This document shows, in pieces, positions 44,028 to 53,766 of a DNA stretch of 64,000 nucleotides. A model generated the notes under the pieces. The model worked only from the letters and a program-made list of their open reading frames with translations, was not told the DNA's origin and ran no database searches. Position 1 is the first letter of the stretch. Each line of letters starts with the position of its first letter. Source of the stretch: Saccharibacillus brassicae (lineage in GTDB: Bacteria; Bacillota; Bacilli; Paenibacillales; Paenibacillaceae). Position numbers and translations under genes: made by a program. The stretch lies in NCBI RefSeq assembly GCF_006542275.1, contig NZ_CP041217.1, positions 3,722,501 through 3,786,500 of the forward strand, read 5' to 3'.

Positions 44028-46154
44028 GTGAAAACCTTATCCAACCTATTCAGAAAACCGGCCGGACTGCTTGCTTTGTCGTTGATCCTGATCGTGCTGG
44101 GCAGCCTGCTCGCCGGCATGTTCAACACGTCTTTTTACAAAGTCAACGTCAAGGAAATTTCGTTCAAAGCCGATCACGGCACGCTTAACGGCCTGCTGTA
44201 CATGCCCAAAGGCGCCGGCCCGGACGATCCCCGCCCGGTTATCGTCACGACGCACGGCTATTTAAACACCAAAGAAATGCAGGACGCGCCGGCGATCGAA
44301 ATGTCGCGCCGCGGCTACATCGTGCTCGCGCTCGACATGTACGATCACGGCGATTCGCGCTGGGACGGCGACATCAAGGTCGGCGAGCAGTTCTCGACGT
44401 TCTGGATCTTCTCGCAGTTCGACGCCGCCAAATACATGTACGAACAGGATTACACGAAAAAAGACGAAAACGGCAACGCGTACCTCGCGGTCAGCGGTCA
44501 CTCGATGGGCGGCTTCTCCACGCTGCTCGCCATGTACATGGACGAGATGAATTCGCTGCAGGCCGGACACCGGATGATCTATACCGGCATTTCCGTCGGC
44601 GCGGACTTCTCCTATGCCGCAGCCGTCGCACCGCAGGACCAGCTCATGGCCGCTTACGGCGACCGGACGGTCGGCATGATCGCGGGCCATTACGACGAAT
44701 TCTTCTTCAACAAATCCGATGAAGAGAAGACGGCCGCGGAAAAAGAAATCGTCGGCACCGTTATGCGCAAAGACTTTGCCAAAACGCTGTCGGGCCGCGC
44801 GTTTCTCGGACTCGGCGAAGGCGCCGAAGAAGCGAAGCAGGGCCAGTATTACACGGTCGATTCCGGCGACGTCAAAGTCGAAGACCAGGTCGTGCGTCCT
44901 TCGCAGAGCGGCGAGCGTATCATCTACACGCCGAATCAGACGCACCCGTGGAACCATTTCTCGCCGGAAACGACCGGCTACCTGATCGACTTCTACACGC
45001 ACGCGTTCGAAGGCGTCACGTCTCCGAACCAGGTCGACGCGAACCTGTCTTCGGACAGCCAGATCTGGTGGCTCAAGGAAGCGTTCAACTTCGTCGCCAT
45101 GATCGGCTTCTTCCTGATGATCGTGCCGATGTCGGTACTGCTGCTCCGTCTGCCGTTCCTGAACAAATCGATCACGGCGGTCACGGCTCCGCTGGCCAGA
45201 CCGATTCGCGGCGGGCAAAAAGCCGCTTACTGGATCGCGGTCGTCTTCAGCGCCCTGATCCCGGCCATTTTGTTCCCGACGCTGATGGACAAACAGGCCG
45301 GCGGCCTGCACGCGCTGACGATCGTCGCGATCGTGCTGCTGGTTGTGTCCGTCGTGGCGGCCGTGATCGGCTTCGCCCGTTCCGGTGCTTCGGCGGCGAT
45401 GCGCCACGTCGGTATCGGCGGCCTCATTCTCGCGGTCGTTTCGGCCGCGATGTGGATTCTGTTCGCCAAAGCGGACGGCATCGTGCCGCTTAGCCCGTTC
45501 TTCAACGAACCGACGACGAACCAGATCGTCTACTGGGCGCTCGTGTCCGCGTCGATCACGGCGTTCATCACGTTCGCGTTCTACTACTTCAACAAAAAGC
45601 ATGCCGGCGCCAGCTTCTCGGATTACGGCATCAGCCTGAATCCGATGACGATCGTCGCAAGCCTGTGCACGGCGGTTATCGCCGTTGCGATCGGCTATCT
45701 GCTGCTGTTCGCCGTGCAGGCGGTCTTCGGCACCGACTTCCGGATCTGGACGTTCGCTGTCCGCACGTTCACGTTCGAGCATTTCGTGACCGGACTGCGC
45801 TACATGCCGTTCTTCCTGATCTATTACTTCGTCAGCGCCGTAGCGCTGAATGCGGATACCCGCTCGCGCAAAGGCGGCTACCTGCTTGCGATCTTCCTGA
45901 ACGTGGGCGGCCTGATCCTGTGGCTGATCGCCCAGTACGGCCTCGACTTCGCCAGAGGCGTGGCGCTCTACCCGGCCCAGAACCTGAACGGCATCCTGCT
46001 GTTCGCACTCGTGCCGGTGCTGGTCGTCGCCGCGATCTACGCGCGCAAACTGTTCGAGAAAACGAATAACGTATGGCTGCCCGCTTTCGTGAACACGATT
46101 CTGTTCACGCTGGTGACGGTCGCCAACACGGTCATGTTCTGGAATCTGGTCTAA
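44028..46154 (+). CDS. Alpha/beta hydrolase fused to a polytopic membrane domain
   Basis: A 708-residue membrane protein starting with GTG 44028 after CAGGGAGA. One helix near residue 15-32 precedes an extracytoplasmic alpha/beta hydrolase domain (about 45-330): VIVTTHGYLNTKE (oxyanion His-Gly), nucleophile Ser159 in GHSMGG, and candidate His in NQTHPWNHFS. About nine further membrane helices fill residues 345-708 (MIGFFLMIVPMSVLLL, GFARSGASAAMRHVGIGG, and AVALNADTRSRKGGYLLAIFLN). The layout suggests that an esterase or acyltransfer activity is displayed outside and linked to a membrane domain, as in poorly studied Bacillota proteins. Function unknown. Confidence 0.78.
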   Translation: MKTLSNLFRKPAGLLALSLILIVLGSLLAGMFNTSFYKVNVKEISFKADHGTLNGLLYMPKGAGPDDPRPVIVTTHGYLNTKEMQDAPAIEMSRRGYIVLALDMYDHGDSRWDGDIKVGEQFSTFWIFSQFDAAKYMYEQDYTKKDENGNAYLAVSGHSMGGFSTLLAMYMDEMNSLQAGHRMIYTGISVGADFSYAAAVAPQDQLMAAYGDRTVGMIAGHYDEFFFNKSDEEKTAAEKEIVGTVMRKDFAKTLSGRAFLGLGEGAEEAKQGQYYTVDSGDVKVEDQVVRPSQSGERIIYTPNQTHPWNHFSPETTGYLIDFYTHAFEGVTSPNQVDANLSSDSQIWWLKEAFNFVAMIGFFLMIVPMSVLLLRLPFLNKSITAVTAPLARPIRGGQKAAYWIAVVFSALIPAILFPTLMDKQAGGLHALTIVAIVLLVVSVVAAVIGFARSGASAAMRHVGIGGLILAVVSAAMWILFAKADGIVPLSPFFNEPTTNQIVYWALVSASITAFITFAFYYFNKKHAGASFSDYGISLNPMTIVASLCTAVIAVAIGYLLLFAVQAVFGTDFRIWTFAVRTFTFEHFVTGLRYMPFFLIYYFVSAVALNADTRSRKGGYLLAIFLNVGGLILWLIAQYGLDFARGVALYPAQNLNGILLFALVPVLVVAAIYARKLFEKTNNVWLPAFVNTILFTLVTVANTVMFWNLV

Positions 46155-46173
46155 GCGCCGATTCCCGTTCGAC

Positions 46174-46206
46174 AAGCCGCCGGGGCTTACGTTCCGGCGG
46201 CTTTTT
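46174..46206 (+). terminator. Terminator of the hydrolase-membrane gene
   Basis: AAGCCGCCGG pairs with CCGGCGGCTT, with a ten-base loop and TTTTT at the end. Confidence 0.9.
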
Positions 46207-46401
46207 CGCGCGTCCGCATTTCCGGGCTTTTGCGTATTTCACGGCTCTCGTGCCGCATGGCTCTAATAAAAGTTCGTTTTTTGGCAGATAAATAAGAGAG
46301 GTTCTTCGCGCAGGGACCGTCAGCAAAATTGCCGCCGGAACGTTTTATGCCGAATGTGTCCGACGCGTTCGGCGCTCCGGAACGGCTGAAGGAGAATGTA
46401 C

Positions 46402-48222
46402 ATGAACAGGATGATCAAAGACCTGCTTCAGGGAAAAAAGTTCGTCGGTTCGGGACTGCTCAAAGCGAGTATCGTGTTCATGATCGGATTCGTGCTGATC
46501 GTGGCGCTCGGATTTACGTATCTCGTCCGGTCGCTTTTTTCCAATTACGAAGGGGTACGGCAGACGGCCGATCTGCGGACGCAGCTGCTGCGGCTGGAGA
46601 ACGCGATGGTCGATCAGGAGACGGGGCAGCGGGGGTATCTGTTGACCGGCCGTATGGAATTTCTGGAGCCGTTCGACCGGGGCAGCCTGAATTATCGGTC
46701 CGCGTCCGACGCGCTGCTGCTTGAAGTACGCGAGATGAAGGGGCGGACCGAACTTACGAAGGCGGTGCGACAGCTGACCGATACGGGCCTGGGTTGGAAA
46801 AAAGAATTCGGCGACGCGCAGATCCGCACGGTGATGGCCGGCGAATCGGTGTCCGAACGCGAACTGTTGGCCGCCAAACAAAAACTGGACCAATTCCGCA
46901 CGCAGCAGCGTTCGCTGCTCGAACAGGTCGAGCTGCTGCGCGGCGAACGCCGCACCGAGATGCTGAACCGCCTGTACCTGCTGTTCGGCGCAATCGCGTT
47001 GATCTTTATCGTTTTCCAGATGTTGATGTTGAATTATTTGCAAAAAGGATTGATGCGGATCACGCGGCCGATCATGCAGCTCGACCGCGTCGTCGCTTCC
47101 TACGAAGACGGCAATATTCGCGAGCGGCTGCCGGATTACGTCGAAGACAACGAGATCGGCCGGCTGGTGCGCAATTTCAGGCGGATGCACGACGAGATGG
47201 AGAAAGAGAAGCAGACGCTCGAAAATACGTACCGGATGATCAACATGCTGCACCAGTCCCGCAGTCCGGAAGAAGCGTACCGCAGCATTTTGAAATCGCT
47301 CGGTTCGCTGATCGTGTGCGAGCGCATGTCCGTCATTACGCAGAATGCCGACCGCAGCTTCTCCGTCAAAGCCGTGTGCGCCGAAGGAACCGTGTCGCTG
47401 GACGAACGGATGCTGTCGGGCGAGGAGAAAGACATCCAGGAACTGCTGAACGGCGGATTCTCGATGGTGCACGAAGACTGGTCGCAGTACCGCGCCGAAG
47501 GCGAGATTACGGACGGCCTGTACGCGCTCGGCATTCGCTCGTCCATGCACATTCTGCTGCGCAAAGAAGCCCGGGTGATCGGGGTGCTGAATCTGATGTC
47601 GGCCCGGACCGGATTTTTCACCTTGCAAAAAAAGGAACGGCTCGAAAAGCTGTCGCCGATGATCGTTACCGCGCTGGAAAATGCGAGCGAGACGGTGCGG
47701 ATCAAAAATATGGCGATGCGCGACGGGCTGACGGAACTGTGGAACCGGCGCTATTTCGAGCAGGCGCTCGACGGCATCGCCGCGCAGCGGGAGTCCGGTT
47801 CCGCCTCGCTGCCGCTCAGCCTTATCCTGCTCGATATCGACTACTTCAAAACGTTCAACGATACGTGGGGCCACCCGGAAGGCGATCTGGTGCTGAAACA
47901 TGTGGGCCGGCTGCTTATGGACGAAGTCCGCGCCGGAGACATTCCGGTCCGGTTCGGCGGCGAAGAGTTCGCGGTTCTGCTGCCGGATACTTCGCCCGAA
48001 GCGGCGCGGGCGGCAGCGGAACGGTTCCGCGTCCGGCTGGAGTCCGAATCGCCGTCGCGCAAATACCGGATCACGGCGAGCTTCGGCGTCGCTTCCGTCG
48101 AAGGCCGCCCGGACGGGGCCGCGCTGATCGAAGCTGCCGACCGCGCGCTGTACCGGGCCAAAGAGCAGGGGCGCAACCGGGTGTGCGTCTTTGCGGAAGA
48201 GCGGGGCACGGAAAAGGGCTGA
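46402..48222 (+). CDS. Diguanylate cyclase: CHASE3-like sensor, HAMP, GAF, GGDEF
   Basis: A 606-residue membrane enzyme. GAAGGAG precedes ATG 46402 by seven bases. A helix at 18-40 leads to a CHASE3-like extracytoplasmic domain (residues ~45-185, with the hallmark [16 protein letters not shown]), then a second helix ([17 protein letters not shown]). A HAMP linker ([13 protein letters not shown]) and a GAF domain (~300-440) follow. The GGDEF domain has an intact RFGGEEF active site near residue 519 (GGEEF variant). It should make c-di-GMP from GTP in response to an extracellular or redox cue. No EAL domain is fused. Confidence 0.92.
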   Translation: MNRMIKDLLQGKKFVGSGLLKASIVFMIGFVLIVALGFTYLVRSLFSNYEGVRQTADLRTQLLRLENAMVDQETGQRGYLLTGRMEFLEPFDRGSLNYRSASDALLLEVREMKGRTELTKAVRQLTDTGLGWKKEFGDAQIRTVMAGESVSERELLAAKQKLDQFRTQQRSLLEQVELLRGERRTEMLNRLYLLFGAIALIFIVFQMLMLNYLQKGLMRITRPIMQLDRVVASYEDGNIRERLPDYVEDNEIGRLVRNFRRMHDEMEKEKQTLENTYRMINMLHQSRSPEEAYRSILKSLGSLIVCERMSVITQNADRSFSVKAVCAEGTVSLDERMLSGEEKDIQELLNGGFSMVHEDWSQYRAEGEITDGLYALGIRSSMHILLRKEARVIGVLNLMSARTGFFTLQKKERLEKLSPMIVTALENASETVRIKNMAMRDGLTELWNRRYFEQALDGIAAQRESGSASLPLSLILLDIDYFKTFNDTWGHPEGDLVLKHVGRLLMDEVRAGDIPVRFGGEEFAVLLPDTSPEAARAAAERFRVRLESESPSRKYRITASFGVASVEGRPDGAALIEAADRALYRAKEQGRNRVCVFAEERGTEKG

Positions 48223-48321
48223 CGGGGGCTTTTAACCGGAAAACGTTTGCGATCGGGCAGGGATTGACGGCGGAACCTCGAATGTCTAAAGCACGAAGCG
48301 ACTACGAGAGGGGAAGTCATC

Positions 48322-50358
48322 ATGCAGCAGCAGCCGATCAAGAAGTACGAACAAGTTCGAATGGGTGTCGATTATTACCCGGAGCATTGGGACGAATCGA
48401 TCTGGGAAGCGGATGCCGAGCTGATGCAGCAATCGGGCGTGGCCGTCGTGCGCGTCGGCGAATTCGCGTGGAGCCGGATGGAGCCGCGGGAAGGGGAGTT
48501 CGATTTCGGCTGGCTCGACCGGGCGATCGACTTGTTCGGCCGCCGCGGCATCGACGTGGTCATCGGCACGCCGACCCATACGCCGCCGAGATGGCTGACG
48601 GACAAATACCCCGACGTGCTGCCGATCCTGCCAGGCGGCGGCGTGTTCCAGCCGGGCGTGCGCGGCCACCGCTGCTTCAACAGCCGTTCGCTGCGCAGGT
48701 TCGGCGAGCGGATCGTCGGCAAGCTGGCGCAGCGCTATGCGCAGCATCCGGCCGTGATCGGTTGGCAGACGGACAACGAGTTCGGCATGCTCGACAGCCA
48801 GAGCCCGCAGGCGGCGGAAGATTTCCGCGATTGGGTGTACCGCAAATACGGCACGCTGGACCGGCTGAACCGGGAATGGGGCACGGTCGTCTGGAGCGGC
48901 GAGTATTCGCAGTGGAGCGAAGTGACGCCGCCGCTCGGCGGCTCGCCGTATCAGAATCCGTCGTTCCTGCTCGATTTCGCCAGGTTCCAGTGGGACACCG
49001 TGGCCGAGTTCCAGGCCGGGCAGATCGCGGCGATCCGGGCCTACTGCCCGGACCATTTCATCACGCACAATTTCCACAGCTATCCGCAGCGGCTGGATCT
49101 GTACCGGGTCGGCGAGGAGCTGGATTTCGCTTCCTTCGACTATTATCCGAACACGTCGCCGGCCAAAGCCGCGACGTCGCCCTACAGCGGCGCGCTGTCG
49201 CTGGACGTCACCCGCGGTATCAAGCGCAAAAACTTCTGGATCATGGAGCAGCTCAGCGGCTCGCCGGGCGCCTGGATGCCGATGTGGCGCATGCCGCAGC
49301 CCGGCTATATCCGCGCCTATGCGTGGCAGGCGATCGCGCGCGGCGCGGACACGGTCGTGCATTTCCGCTGGCGCAGCGCCGCTATCGGCGCGGAGCAGTT
49401 CTGGCACGGCCTGATCGACCACAGCAACGTGCCGGGCCGGCGGCTTGCCGAGTTCGCTTCGATGAGCGCCGAAGTGCGGCGGCTCGCGCCTCTGCTTGAA
49501 GGCACGTCGACGGACGCCAAAGTCGCGATCCTCATGTCGCACGAACAGCTTGAAGCGCTGCGTATCCAGAAGCAGACCGACAATTTCGACTATTACGAAA
49601 ATATCAAAACGTATCACCGCGCCCTGACGAAGCTCGGCATCGACTGCGACGTGATCGACTGGCGCCAGCCGCTCGAAGGCTACCGGCTCGTGCTCGCGCC
49701 GCATCTGTACCTGCTGGACGATGCCGCCGCCGGGAAACTGTCGCGCTTCGCGGCCGACGGCGGCACGCTGCTGCTGACGGCGCGAACCGGCGTCAAGAAC
49801 ATGAACAACGTCTGCGTCATGCAGCCGCTGCCGGGACTGCTGGCGGACTGCGCGGGCGTGACGGTACGCGAATACGACCCGCTCGGCAGCGACATCGTGC
49901 GGCTCGACACCGCGGACGGCGAGCCGTACGCCGGCAGCCAGTGGGCGGACATTCTCGACCCGGTGGAGAACAGGCAAACCGAAGTGCTGGCCCGCTACGG
50001 CGGCAGCGCGTTCTTCGCCGGCGAAGCGGCGATCGTCCGGCACGAGTTCGGGCACGGCGAGACGTATTATCTCGGCACACATCCCGAGGACGACTATTTG
50101 CGCAGCCTGCTGCTGGACATTGCGCAGGCGCGCGGCATCGTGCATGCCGGGAACCTGCCGCCCGGCGTGCAGCTGTCCGTCCGCAGCGGGGAGTCGGGCG
50201 CGTACCTGTTCGTGCTGAACCTCGGCCGCGAGACGCGCCGGTTCCGGCTCGGCGATACGTATGCCGAAGCGGTGCAGGGCGAAGGGCTGCTCGGCGGCGA
50301 GCGTTACGACGGCGAGATCGAGCTTGCGCCGTACGGGGTGGAGATTTTCCGCGTGTAG
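48322..50358 (+). CDS. Beta-galactosidase, glycoside hydrolase family 42
   Basis: A 678-residue cytoplasmic enzyme. GAGAGGGGAAG precedes ATG 48322. The family start [20 protein letters not shown] is present. Acid/base Glu153 lies in WQTDNEFG and the nucleophile Glu309 in [24 protein letters not shown] is also characteristic. The TIM barrel runs to about residue 390. A Rossmann-like trimerisation domain follows ([15 protein letters not shown]) and then a small beta domain ([14 protein letters not shown]). It likely cleaves galactosides or galacto-oligosaccharides. A near-cre word (GGAAAACGTTTGCG, about 48238-48251) lies upstream but mismatches the fixed positions. No transporter is adjacent. 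Confidence 0.92.
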   Translation: MQQQPIKKYEQVRMGVDYYPEHWDESIWEADAELMQQSGVAVVRVGEFAWSRMEPREGEFDFGWLDRAIDLFGRRGIDVVIGTPTHTPPRWLTDKYPDVLPILPGGGVFQPGVRGHRCFNSRSLRRFGERIVGKLAQRYAQHPAVIGWQTDNEFGMLDSQSPQAAEDFRDWVYRKYGTLDRLNREWGTVVWSGEYSQWSEVTPPLGGSPYQNPSFLLDFARFQWDTVAEFQAGQIAAIRAYCPDHFITHNFHSYPQRLDLYRVGEELDFASFDYYPNTSPAKAATSPYSGALSLDVTRGIKRKNFWIMEQLSGSPGAWMPMWRMPQPGYIRAYAWQAIARGADTVVHFRWRSAAIGAEQFWHGLIDHSNVPGRRLAEFASMSAEVRRLAPLLEGTSTDAKVAILMSHEQLEALRIQKQTDNFDYYENIKTYHRALTKLGIDCDVIDWRQPLEGYRLVLAPHLYLLDDAAAGKLSRFAADGGTLLLTARTGVKNMNNVCVMQPLPGLLADCAGVTVREYDPLGSDIVRLDTADGEPYAGSQWADILDPVENRQTEVLARYGGSAFFAGEAAIVRHEFGHGETYYLGTHPEDDYLRSLLLDIAQARGIVHAGNLPPGVQLSVRSGESGAYLFVLNLGRETRRFRLGDTYAEAVQGEGLLGGERYDGEIELAPYGVEIFRV

Positions 50359-50595
50359 GAAGCGGGATTGAAGCTTCGGAAGCGTATGAAGCCCATGAGG
50401 CATGTGAGTGAGGCTAATGAAGCCCATGCGGCTGGTGCCGTTCATGAGCTTCGGCGCTGATCACAGCTAATTTTTATAAAGTTTCTAACTTTATTTTTAT
50501 TTTCCTCTTGAAAATCTCGAATTAAAAGTAATAATAGAGAAAGAAGGCGCTCACGCGTCTCCTCGCCATTTTCGCACACGAAAGGGGTTAGACCC
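50359..50595. other. Gap before the pirin operon
   Basis: Short repeats of GAAGCCCATG / AAGCGTATGAAG at 50368-50440, then an AT-rich control region (50460-50545) with a promoter and a palindrome, listed separately. Confidence 0.6.
50476..50536 (+). promoter_or_regulatory. Pirin promoter and palindromic operator
   Basis: ATAAAGTT-TCT-AACTTTAT is a perfect 8-base inverted repeat (50476-50494). Downstream, TTGAAA (50508-50513) and ATAATA (50531-50536), 17 bases apart, form a promoter. The palindrome just upstream of the -35 could bind a MarR- or PadR-like regulator; none is encoded here. Confidence 0.6.
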
Positions 50596-51309
50596 ATGAC
50601 GATTCAGACTTATCCGGCAAGTTCGCGTTTCGAATACGATAAAGGCTGGCTCAAAGGCGGCCACAGCTTCTCTTTCGGTGAATATTACGACGCGGAGAAC
50701 GTCAAATTCGGCCCGATGCGCGTCTGCAACGACGACGTGATCGCGCCGGGCAAAGGCTTCGGCGCGCATCCGCATAGCGACATGGAGATCGTGTCGATCA
50801 TTCTGTCCGGCCGTCTGCGCCACGAAGACAGCCTCGGCAACGTGGCCGTGACCGGCTTCGGCGGCGTGCAGCGCATGAGCGCGGGCAGCGGCGTCATCCA
50901 TACGGAGCACAATCCGTCGGAGCATGAAGACGTGCATATCCTGCAGCTTTGGTTCGAGCCGACGGAGCGGGGCAAGCAGCCGTCCTACACGACGGGCGAG
51001 TTCGACACGGCGGCGCTCGACGGCGCGCTGCTGCCGATCGCGTCCGGCCAGGGACTCGAAGGCGTCACCGATATGGGCCAGGACATGACCATCTATTTGA
51101 GCCGGCTGGAAGCGGGGCAGAGCCTGGATTTCCGGCAGGCAGACGGCCGCCGCACTTTCCTGTTCGTGATCGAAGGACAGCTTGAGGTAGCCGGCGGAGG
51201 CGATACCGCTTCGCTCGGCCGCCGCGACACGGCACGTATGACCGACGCGCCCGAGCTTGCGCTGACCGCTGCCGAGCCGGTCTTCTACATGCTCGTCGAT
51301 CTGCCCTAA
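50596..51309 (+). CDS. Pirin-family bicupin
   Basis: A 237-residue metal-binding bicupin of the YhhW/YhaK type. GAAAGGGG lies about 10 bases before the ATG. The first cupin has the ligands GAHPHSDMEIVSIILSG (two His and downstream Glu) and GSGVIHTEHNPSE (His, Glu). The second cupin (~130-237) has lost such residues, as usual. YhhW-type proteins have quercetinase-like dioxygenase activity, and several bacterial pirins respond to stress; the substrate here is unknown. It is co-transcribed with the 114-residue gene 20 bases downstream. Confidence 0.88.
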   Translation: MTIQTYPASSRFEYDKGWLKGGHSFSFGEYYDAENVKFGPMRVCNDDVIAPGKGFGAHPHSDMEIVSIILSGRLRHEDSLGNVAVTGFGGVQRMSAGSGVIHTEHNPSEHEDVHILQLWFEPTERGKQPSYTTGEFDTAALDGALLPIASGQGLEGVTDMGQDMTIYLSRLEAGQSLDFRQADGRRTFLFVIEGQLEVAGGGDTASLGRRDTARMTDAPELALTAAEPVFYMLVDLP

Positions 51310-51329
51310 GCCAAAAGGAGGAAGCGACA

Positions 51330-51674
51330 ATGACGATTCAAGATCACGACCGCATTCTCGTGAAGCATGCGGTGACGGGGCGGATGCTCGTGAACAGCGG
51401 AACCGACGATGTCACGTATACGCTTGAGCGGACCGGCGACGACGGAGCCGCCGTGCTGACCATTCAGGGCATCTCCCCGTGTCTGGCCGAAGACATTCGC
51501 GGCATGCAGCGCGAACTGAACGTGTTCCATTTCGAAGAACCGCCGGGCGAGCCGCCGGTCAAGCATTGGTTCTATGTCGGCGAACACGACGTCGCCTATG
51601 ACGAAGCGACATCCACGCTGACGATCGTCACCGGCGCGGAGATCACCTACAAGCCCGACGAATACTGGGCTTAA
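51330..51674 (+). CDS. Small hypothetical protein in the pirin operon
   Basis: A 114-residue acidic soluble protein with an excellent AAAAGGAGGAAG site. Sequence features are DRILVKHAVTGRMLVN, VTYTLERTGDDG and HWFYVGEHDVAYDEATSTLTIVTG, which look like a small beta-rich fold. It shares the start MTIQ with the pirin gene but no other similarity. I do not recognise the family. Tight spacing after the pirin gene suggests joint function, perhaps in stress or aromatic metabolism. Confidence 0.75.
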   Translation: MTIQDHDRILVKHAVTGRMLVNSGTDDVTYTLERTGDDGAAVLTIQGISPCLAEDIRGMQRELNVFHFEEPPGEPPVKHWFYVGEHDVAYDEATSTLTIVTGAEITYKPDEYWA

Positions 51675-52022
51675 CGGAGAGCGGATAGCGGCCGGCATAT
51701 CGAATGCGCGGCTGCTTGTTCCTCGCACCCGGGTCTGAGCCTTATCCGGTTGCGTTCCGGTTTCGAGCCGATTCCGGTCTGATTTCAGTCCGATTCCTGT
51801 ATGATTCCGGTCCGGGCCGTATCCGGTTCCGACTCCGGACTTTCCCTGCAAAGCCGCGGCGCTTGAGCGCTGCGGCCTTTTTGCTAGGCCCGGCTAGGCC
51901 GACGTTCAGCAAACATTCAGCGCAGCATCAGGTTCCTCACAGAAACGGCAGGTACACTTTGGAAGTCGACAAGTCGGAAGGATGAACGTCACTAAACGGA
52001 ACAGACAGGGAGGCTTTTGACC
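51675..52022. other. Gap with repeats and pirin-operon terminator
   Basis: From 51735 to 51840 lies a degenerate repeat of GATTCCGGTC/CGTATCCGGTT. The terminator follows at 51850. The 130 bases after it, with no named elements, must hold the promoter of the next gene. Confidence 0.6.
51850..51883 (+). terminator. Terminator of the pirin operon
   Basis: AAAGCCGCGGCGC pairs with GCGCTGCGGCCTTTTT with one mismatch, a TTGA tetraloop and a T run. Confidence 0.85.
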
Positions 52023-52994
52023 ATGATGAACAAAAAAATCGCGGCAGGCGCGTTGGCTTTGACGCTTGCGGCGGGAGGTACGGCCGCCGTCACGCATACG
52101 TATGCGGCGTCGGCATCCGACTCCGCTTCGAAAACGGCCGATGCTTCGGTCGCTGCACCCAAAGCGACCGGCACGGCAGCGGACCCGCTTCAAGCGGACA
52201 AGGCCGGCAAAGGCCCGCGCGGCGGCCCCGGCCTTGCAGGCGGCCCGGCAGCCGAGCGAGCCGAGCTCGCCGCGCTGCTGAACCTGACGCAAGAGCAGCT
52301 TCGCACGCAGCAGGAGAGCGGCAAGACGCTGTCGGCGATCGCCGCCGAACAAAAAGTCGACGAGCAGAAGCTGATCGCGCTGCTGGTGTCGAAGCACCAG
52401 GCCAAGCTGGCCGAAGAATTGGCCGCAGGCAAGATCACGCAGGCGCAGTATAACGAGCGCCTCGCCGAAGCCCAAGAGCGCGCCGGCGAAAAGCTCGACC
52501 GCGTATTCGATCCGTCCAAGCCCGGAGCGGGCCGCGGACCGCACGGCGGACCCGGCCTTGCAGGCGGCCCGGCAGCCGAGCGGACCGGGCTCGCCGCGCT
52601 GCTGAACCTGACGCAAGAGCAGCTGCGCACGCAGCAGGAGAGCGGCAAGACGCTGTCGGCGATCGCCGCCGAACAGCAGGTCGACGAGCAGAAGCTGATC
52701 GCGCTGCTGGTCTCGAAGCACCAGGCCAAGCTGGCCGAAGAATTGGCCGCAGGCAAGATCACGCAGGCGCAGCATGACGAGCGCCTCGCCGAGGCCAAAA
52801 AGCGCACGGGCGAAAAGATCGACCGCGTGTTCGAAGCGAAAGCGCCGCACGGCCCCGGCGAAGGCCGCGGACATCGCGGCGGCCCCGACGCAGGCGCACC
52901 GGCGGCTCCGGGCACCGACGGGAACGGCCCGCAGCCCGGCGCCGCAGCCGGCGCGGAAGGCCCGGCAGCAGCCGTGCCGGTTCCGGCGTCTTAA
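52023..52994 (+). CDS. Secreted protein with two copies of a DUF2680-like domain
   Basis: A 323-residue exported protein. Start ATG 52023 has GGGAGG nine bases upstream. A signal peptide covers residues 1-29 (IAAGALALTLAAGGTAAV, AASA). It has two near-identical 108-residue units (from residues ~64 and ~172), each with a Gly/Pro-rich PGLAGGPAAER lead and a helical domain LLNLTQEQLRTQQESGKTL / DEQKLIALLVSKHQ / KITQAQ. The helical part resembles the DUF2680/YckD type and some Spy-like helical proteins. A Gly/Pro/Ala tail ends the protein. Probably an envelope protein; role unknown. The repeats differ by few residues, which implies recent duplication or gene conversion. Confidence 0.78.
   Translation: MMNKKIAAGALALTLAAGGTAAVTHTYAASASDSASKTADASVAAPKATGTAADPLQADKAGKGPRGGPGLAGGPAAERAELAALLNLTQEQLRTQQESGKTLSAIAAEQKVDEQKLIALLVSKHQAKLAEELAAGKITQAQYNERLAEAQERAGEKLDRVFDPSKPGAGRGPHGGPGLAGGPAAERTGLAALLNLTQEQLRTQQESGKTLSAIAAEQQVDEQKLIALLVSKHQAKLAEELAAGKITQAQHDERLAEAKKRTGEKIDRVFEAKAPHGPGEGRGHRGGPDAGAPAAPGTDGNGPQPGAAAGAEGPAAAVPVPAS
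52212..52835 (+). repeat. 324-bp internal tandem duplication
   Basis: 52212-52535 and 52536 onward align with an offset of exactly 324 bases (108 codons). Long runs are identical, including synonymous positions. The GC-rich Gly/Pro lead is part of the unit. Confidence 0.9.
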
Positions 52995-53150
52995 GCGGAC
53001 GCCCCAAACCGCTTGGCGGCCGTTGATTTGCGGCCGCATCCCGTCGCCGCGGCCGGGCCTCCTCGGCTTGTAGCAAGCGGACCGCCGCCCAATCCCGGCG
53101 CCGAGAACGGCATAGCGGCATGCCCGCTGCCTGCCGATCTTGCCGCAGCG

Positions 53151-53199
53151 GCAGCCCGCCGATCGACTCCCTAATCGATCGGCGGGCTGCCTTTTTTTT
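53151..53199 (+). terminator. Terminator of the duplicated-domain secreted gene
   Basis: GCAGCCCGCCGATCGA pairs perfectly with TCGATCGGCGGGCTGC, with an eight-base loop and CTTTTTTTT. Confidence 0.95.
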
Positions 53200-53261
53200 C
53201 GTTCACAGACCGCCCTGCCCTCCCTGCCGACCGCCGCTTGAACGTACCCACGAATCCTGAT

Positions 53262-53445
53262 CTAACGAATCCGCATCACGCTATTTGCCCTTCAGCTCGC
53301 TTTTATCCCCATTAACGAATCGTCCTCACGCTATCGGCTCAAAAACACCCCAAAACGGCCGGGAAAAGCTAGATAAGAATAAGACGATTCGTTAGATTGC
53401 GAAAACAGCGAAAAATGGGCAAATAGCGATATGAGGATTCGTTGG
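53262..53445. repeat. Family B array, two forward and two reverse units
   Basis: CTAACGAATCC-CATCACGCTATTTG (53262) and TTAACGAATCGTCCTCACGCTATCG (53311) are forward. ATAAGACGATTCGTTAG (about 53379-53396) and CAAATAGCGATATGAGGATTCGTTG (53420) are reversed. The array can fold into nested long-range hairpins. A second array with the same layout is at 61075-61258. Confidence 0.85.
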
Positions 53446-53471
53446 CGCTTCGCGGGCGGCGCGGAGAGGGC

Positions 53472-53563
53472 GAATGAAGGCCGCGAACGAAGGCCACGAA
53501 CGAAGGGTACGAACGAAAGCCACGAACGAAAGCCACGAACGAAAGCCACGAACGAAAGCATCC
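53472..53563. repeat. 13-bp tandem repeat
   Basis: Six copies of a GAACGAAAGCCAC unit start at 53485, 53498, 53511, 53524, 53537 and 53550. The last three are identical, the earlier ones diverged. Non-coding. Confidence 0.9.
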
Positions 53564-53575
53564 GGAACAACGCAA

Positions 53576-53608
53576 AAACCCGGCTCTCCAATTTGGAGAG
53601 CCGGGTTT
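53576..53608 (-). terminator. Terminator of the GH85 gene
   Basis: AAACCCGGCTCTCCAA pairs perfectly with TTGGAGAGCCGGGTTT. On the minus strand TTTTTGCG follows. It is about 160 bases past the stop codon. Confidence 0.85.
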
Positions 53609-53766
53609 CCGACGTTCTGGGGGAGACTCCGACAGGAATCTCCTTTTTGCATTCACTCTAACTGTACACCTTAACCGTGCACCTTAACTGTGCGCCTTCA
53701 TTGTACCTCTTAAGCTGCACGCGAACTTCCCGATCTTTTACCATGCCCGGCTTGCGACGCGGCTCC

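Larger units (their letters stand above)
52995..53766. other. 772-base convergent gap with several repeats
   Basis: In order: terminator (53151), family B array (53262-53445), 13-base tandem repeat (53472-53563), minus-strand terminator (53576), then short TTAACTGTG/TTAACCGTGCACC repeats near 53655-53705. No gene is seen. Confidence 0.75.

Noticed and set aside
48238-48251. cre site before the GH42 gene
   Set aside because: GGAAAACGTTTGCG misses several fixed cre positions; kept only as a remark under the gene.
46794-49499. 901-codon frame spanning two genes in another frame
   Set aside because: It crosses the stop and start of the diguanylate cyclase and GH42 genes and is Arg-rich without domains.
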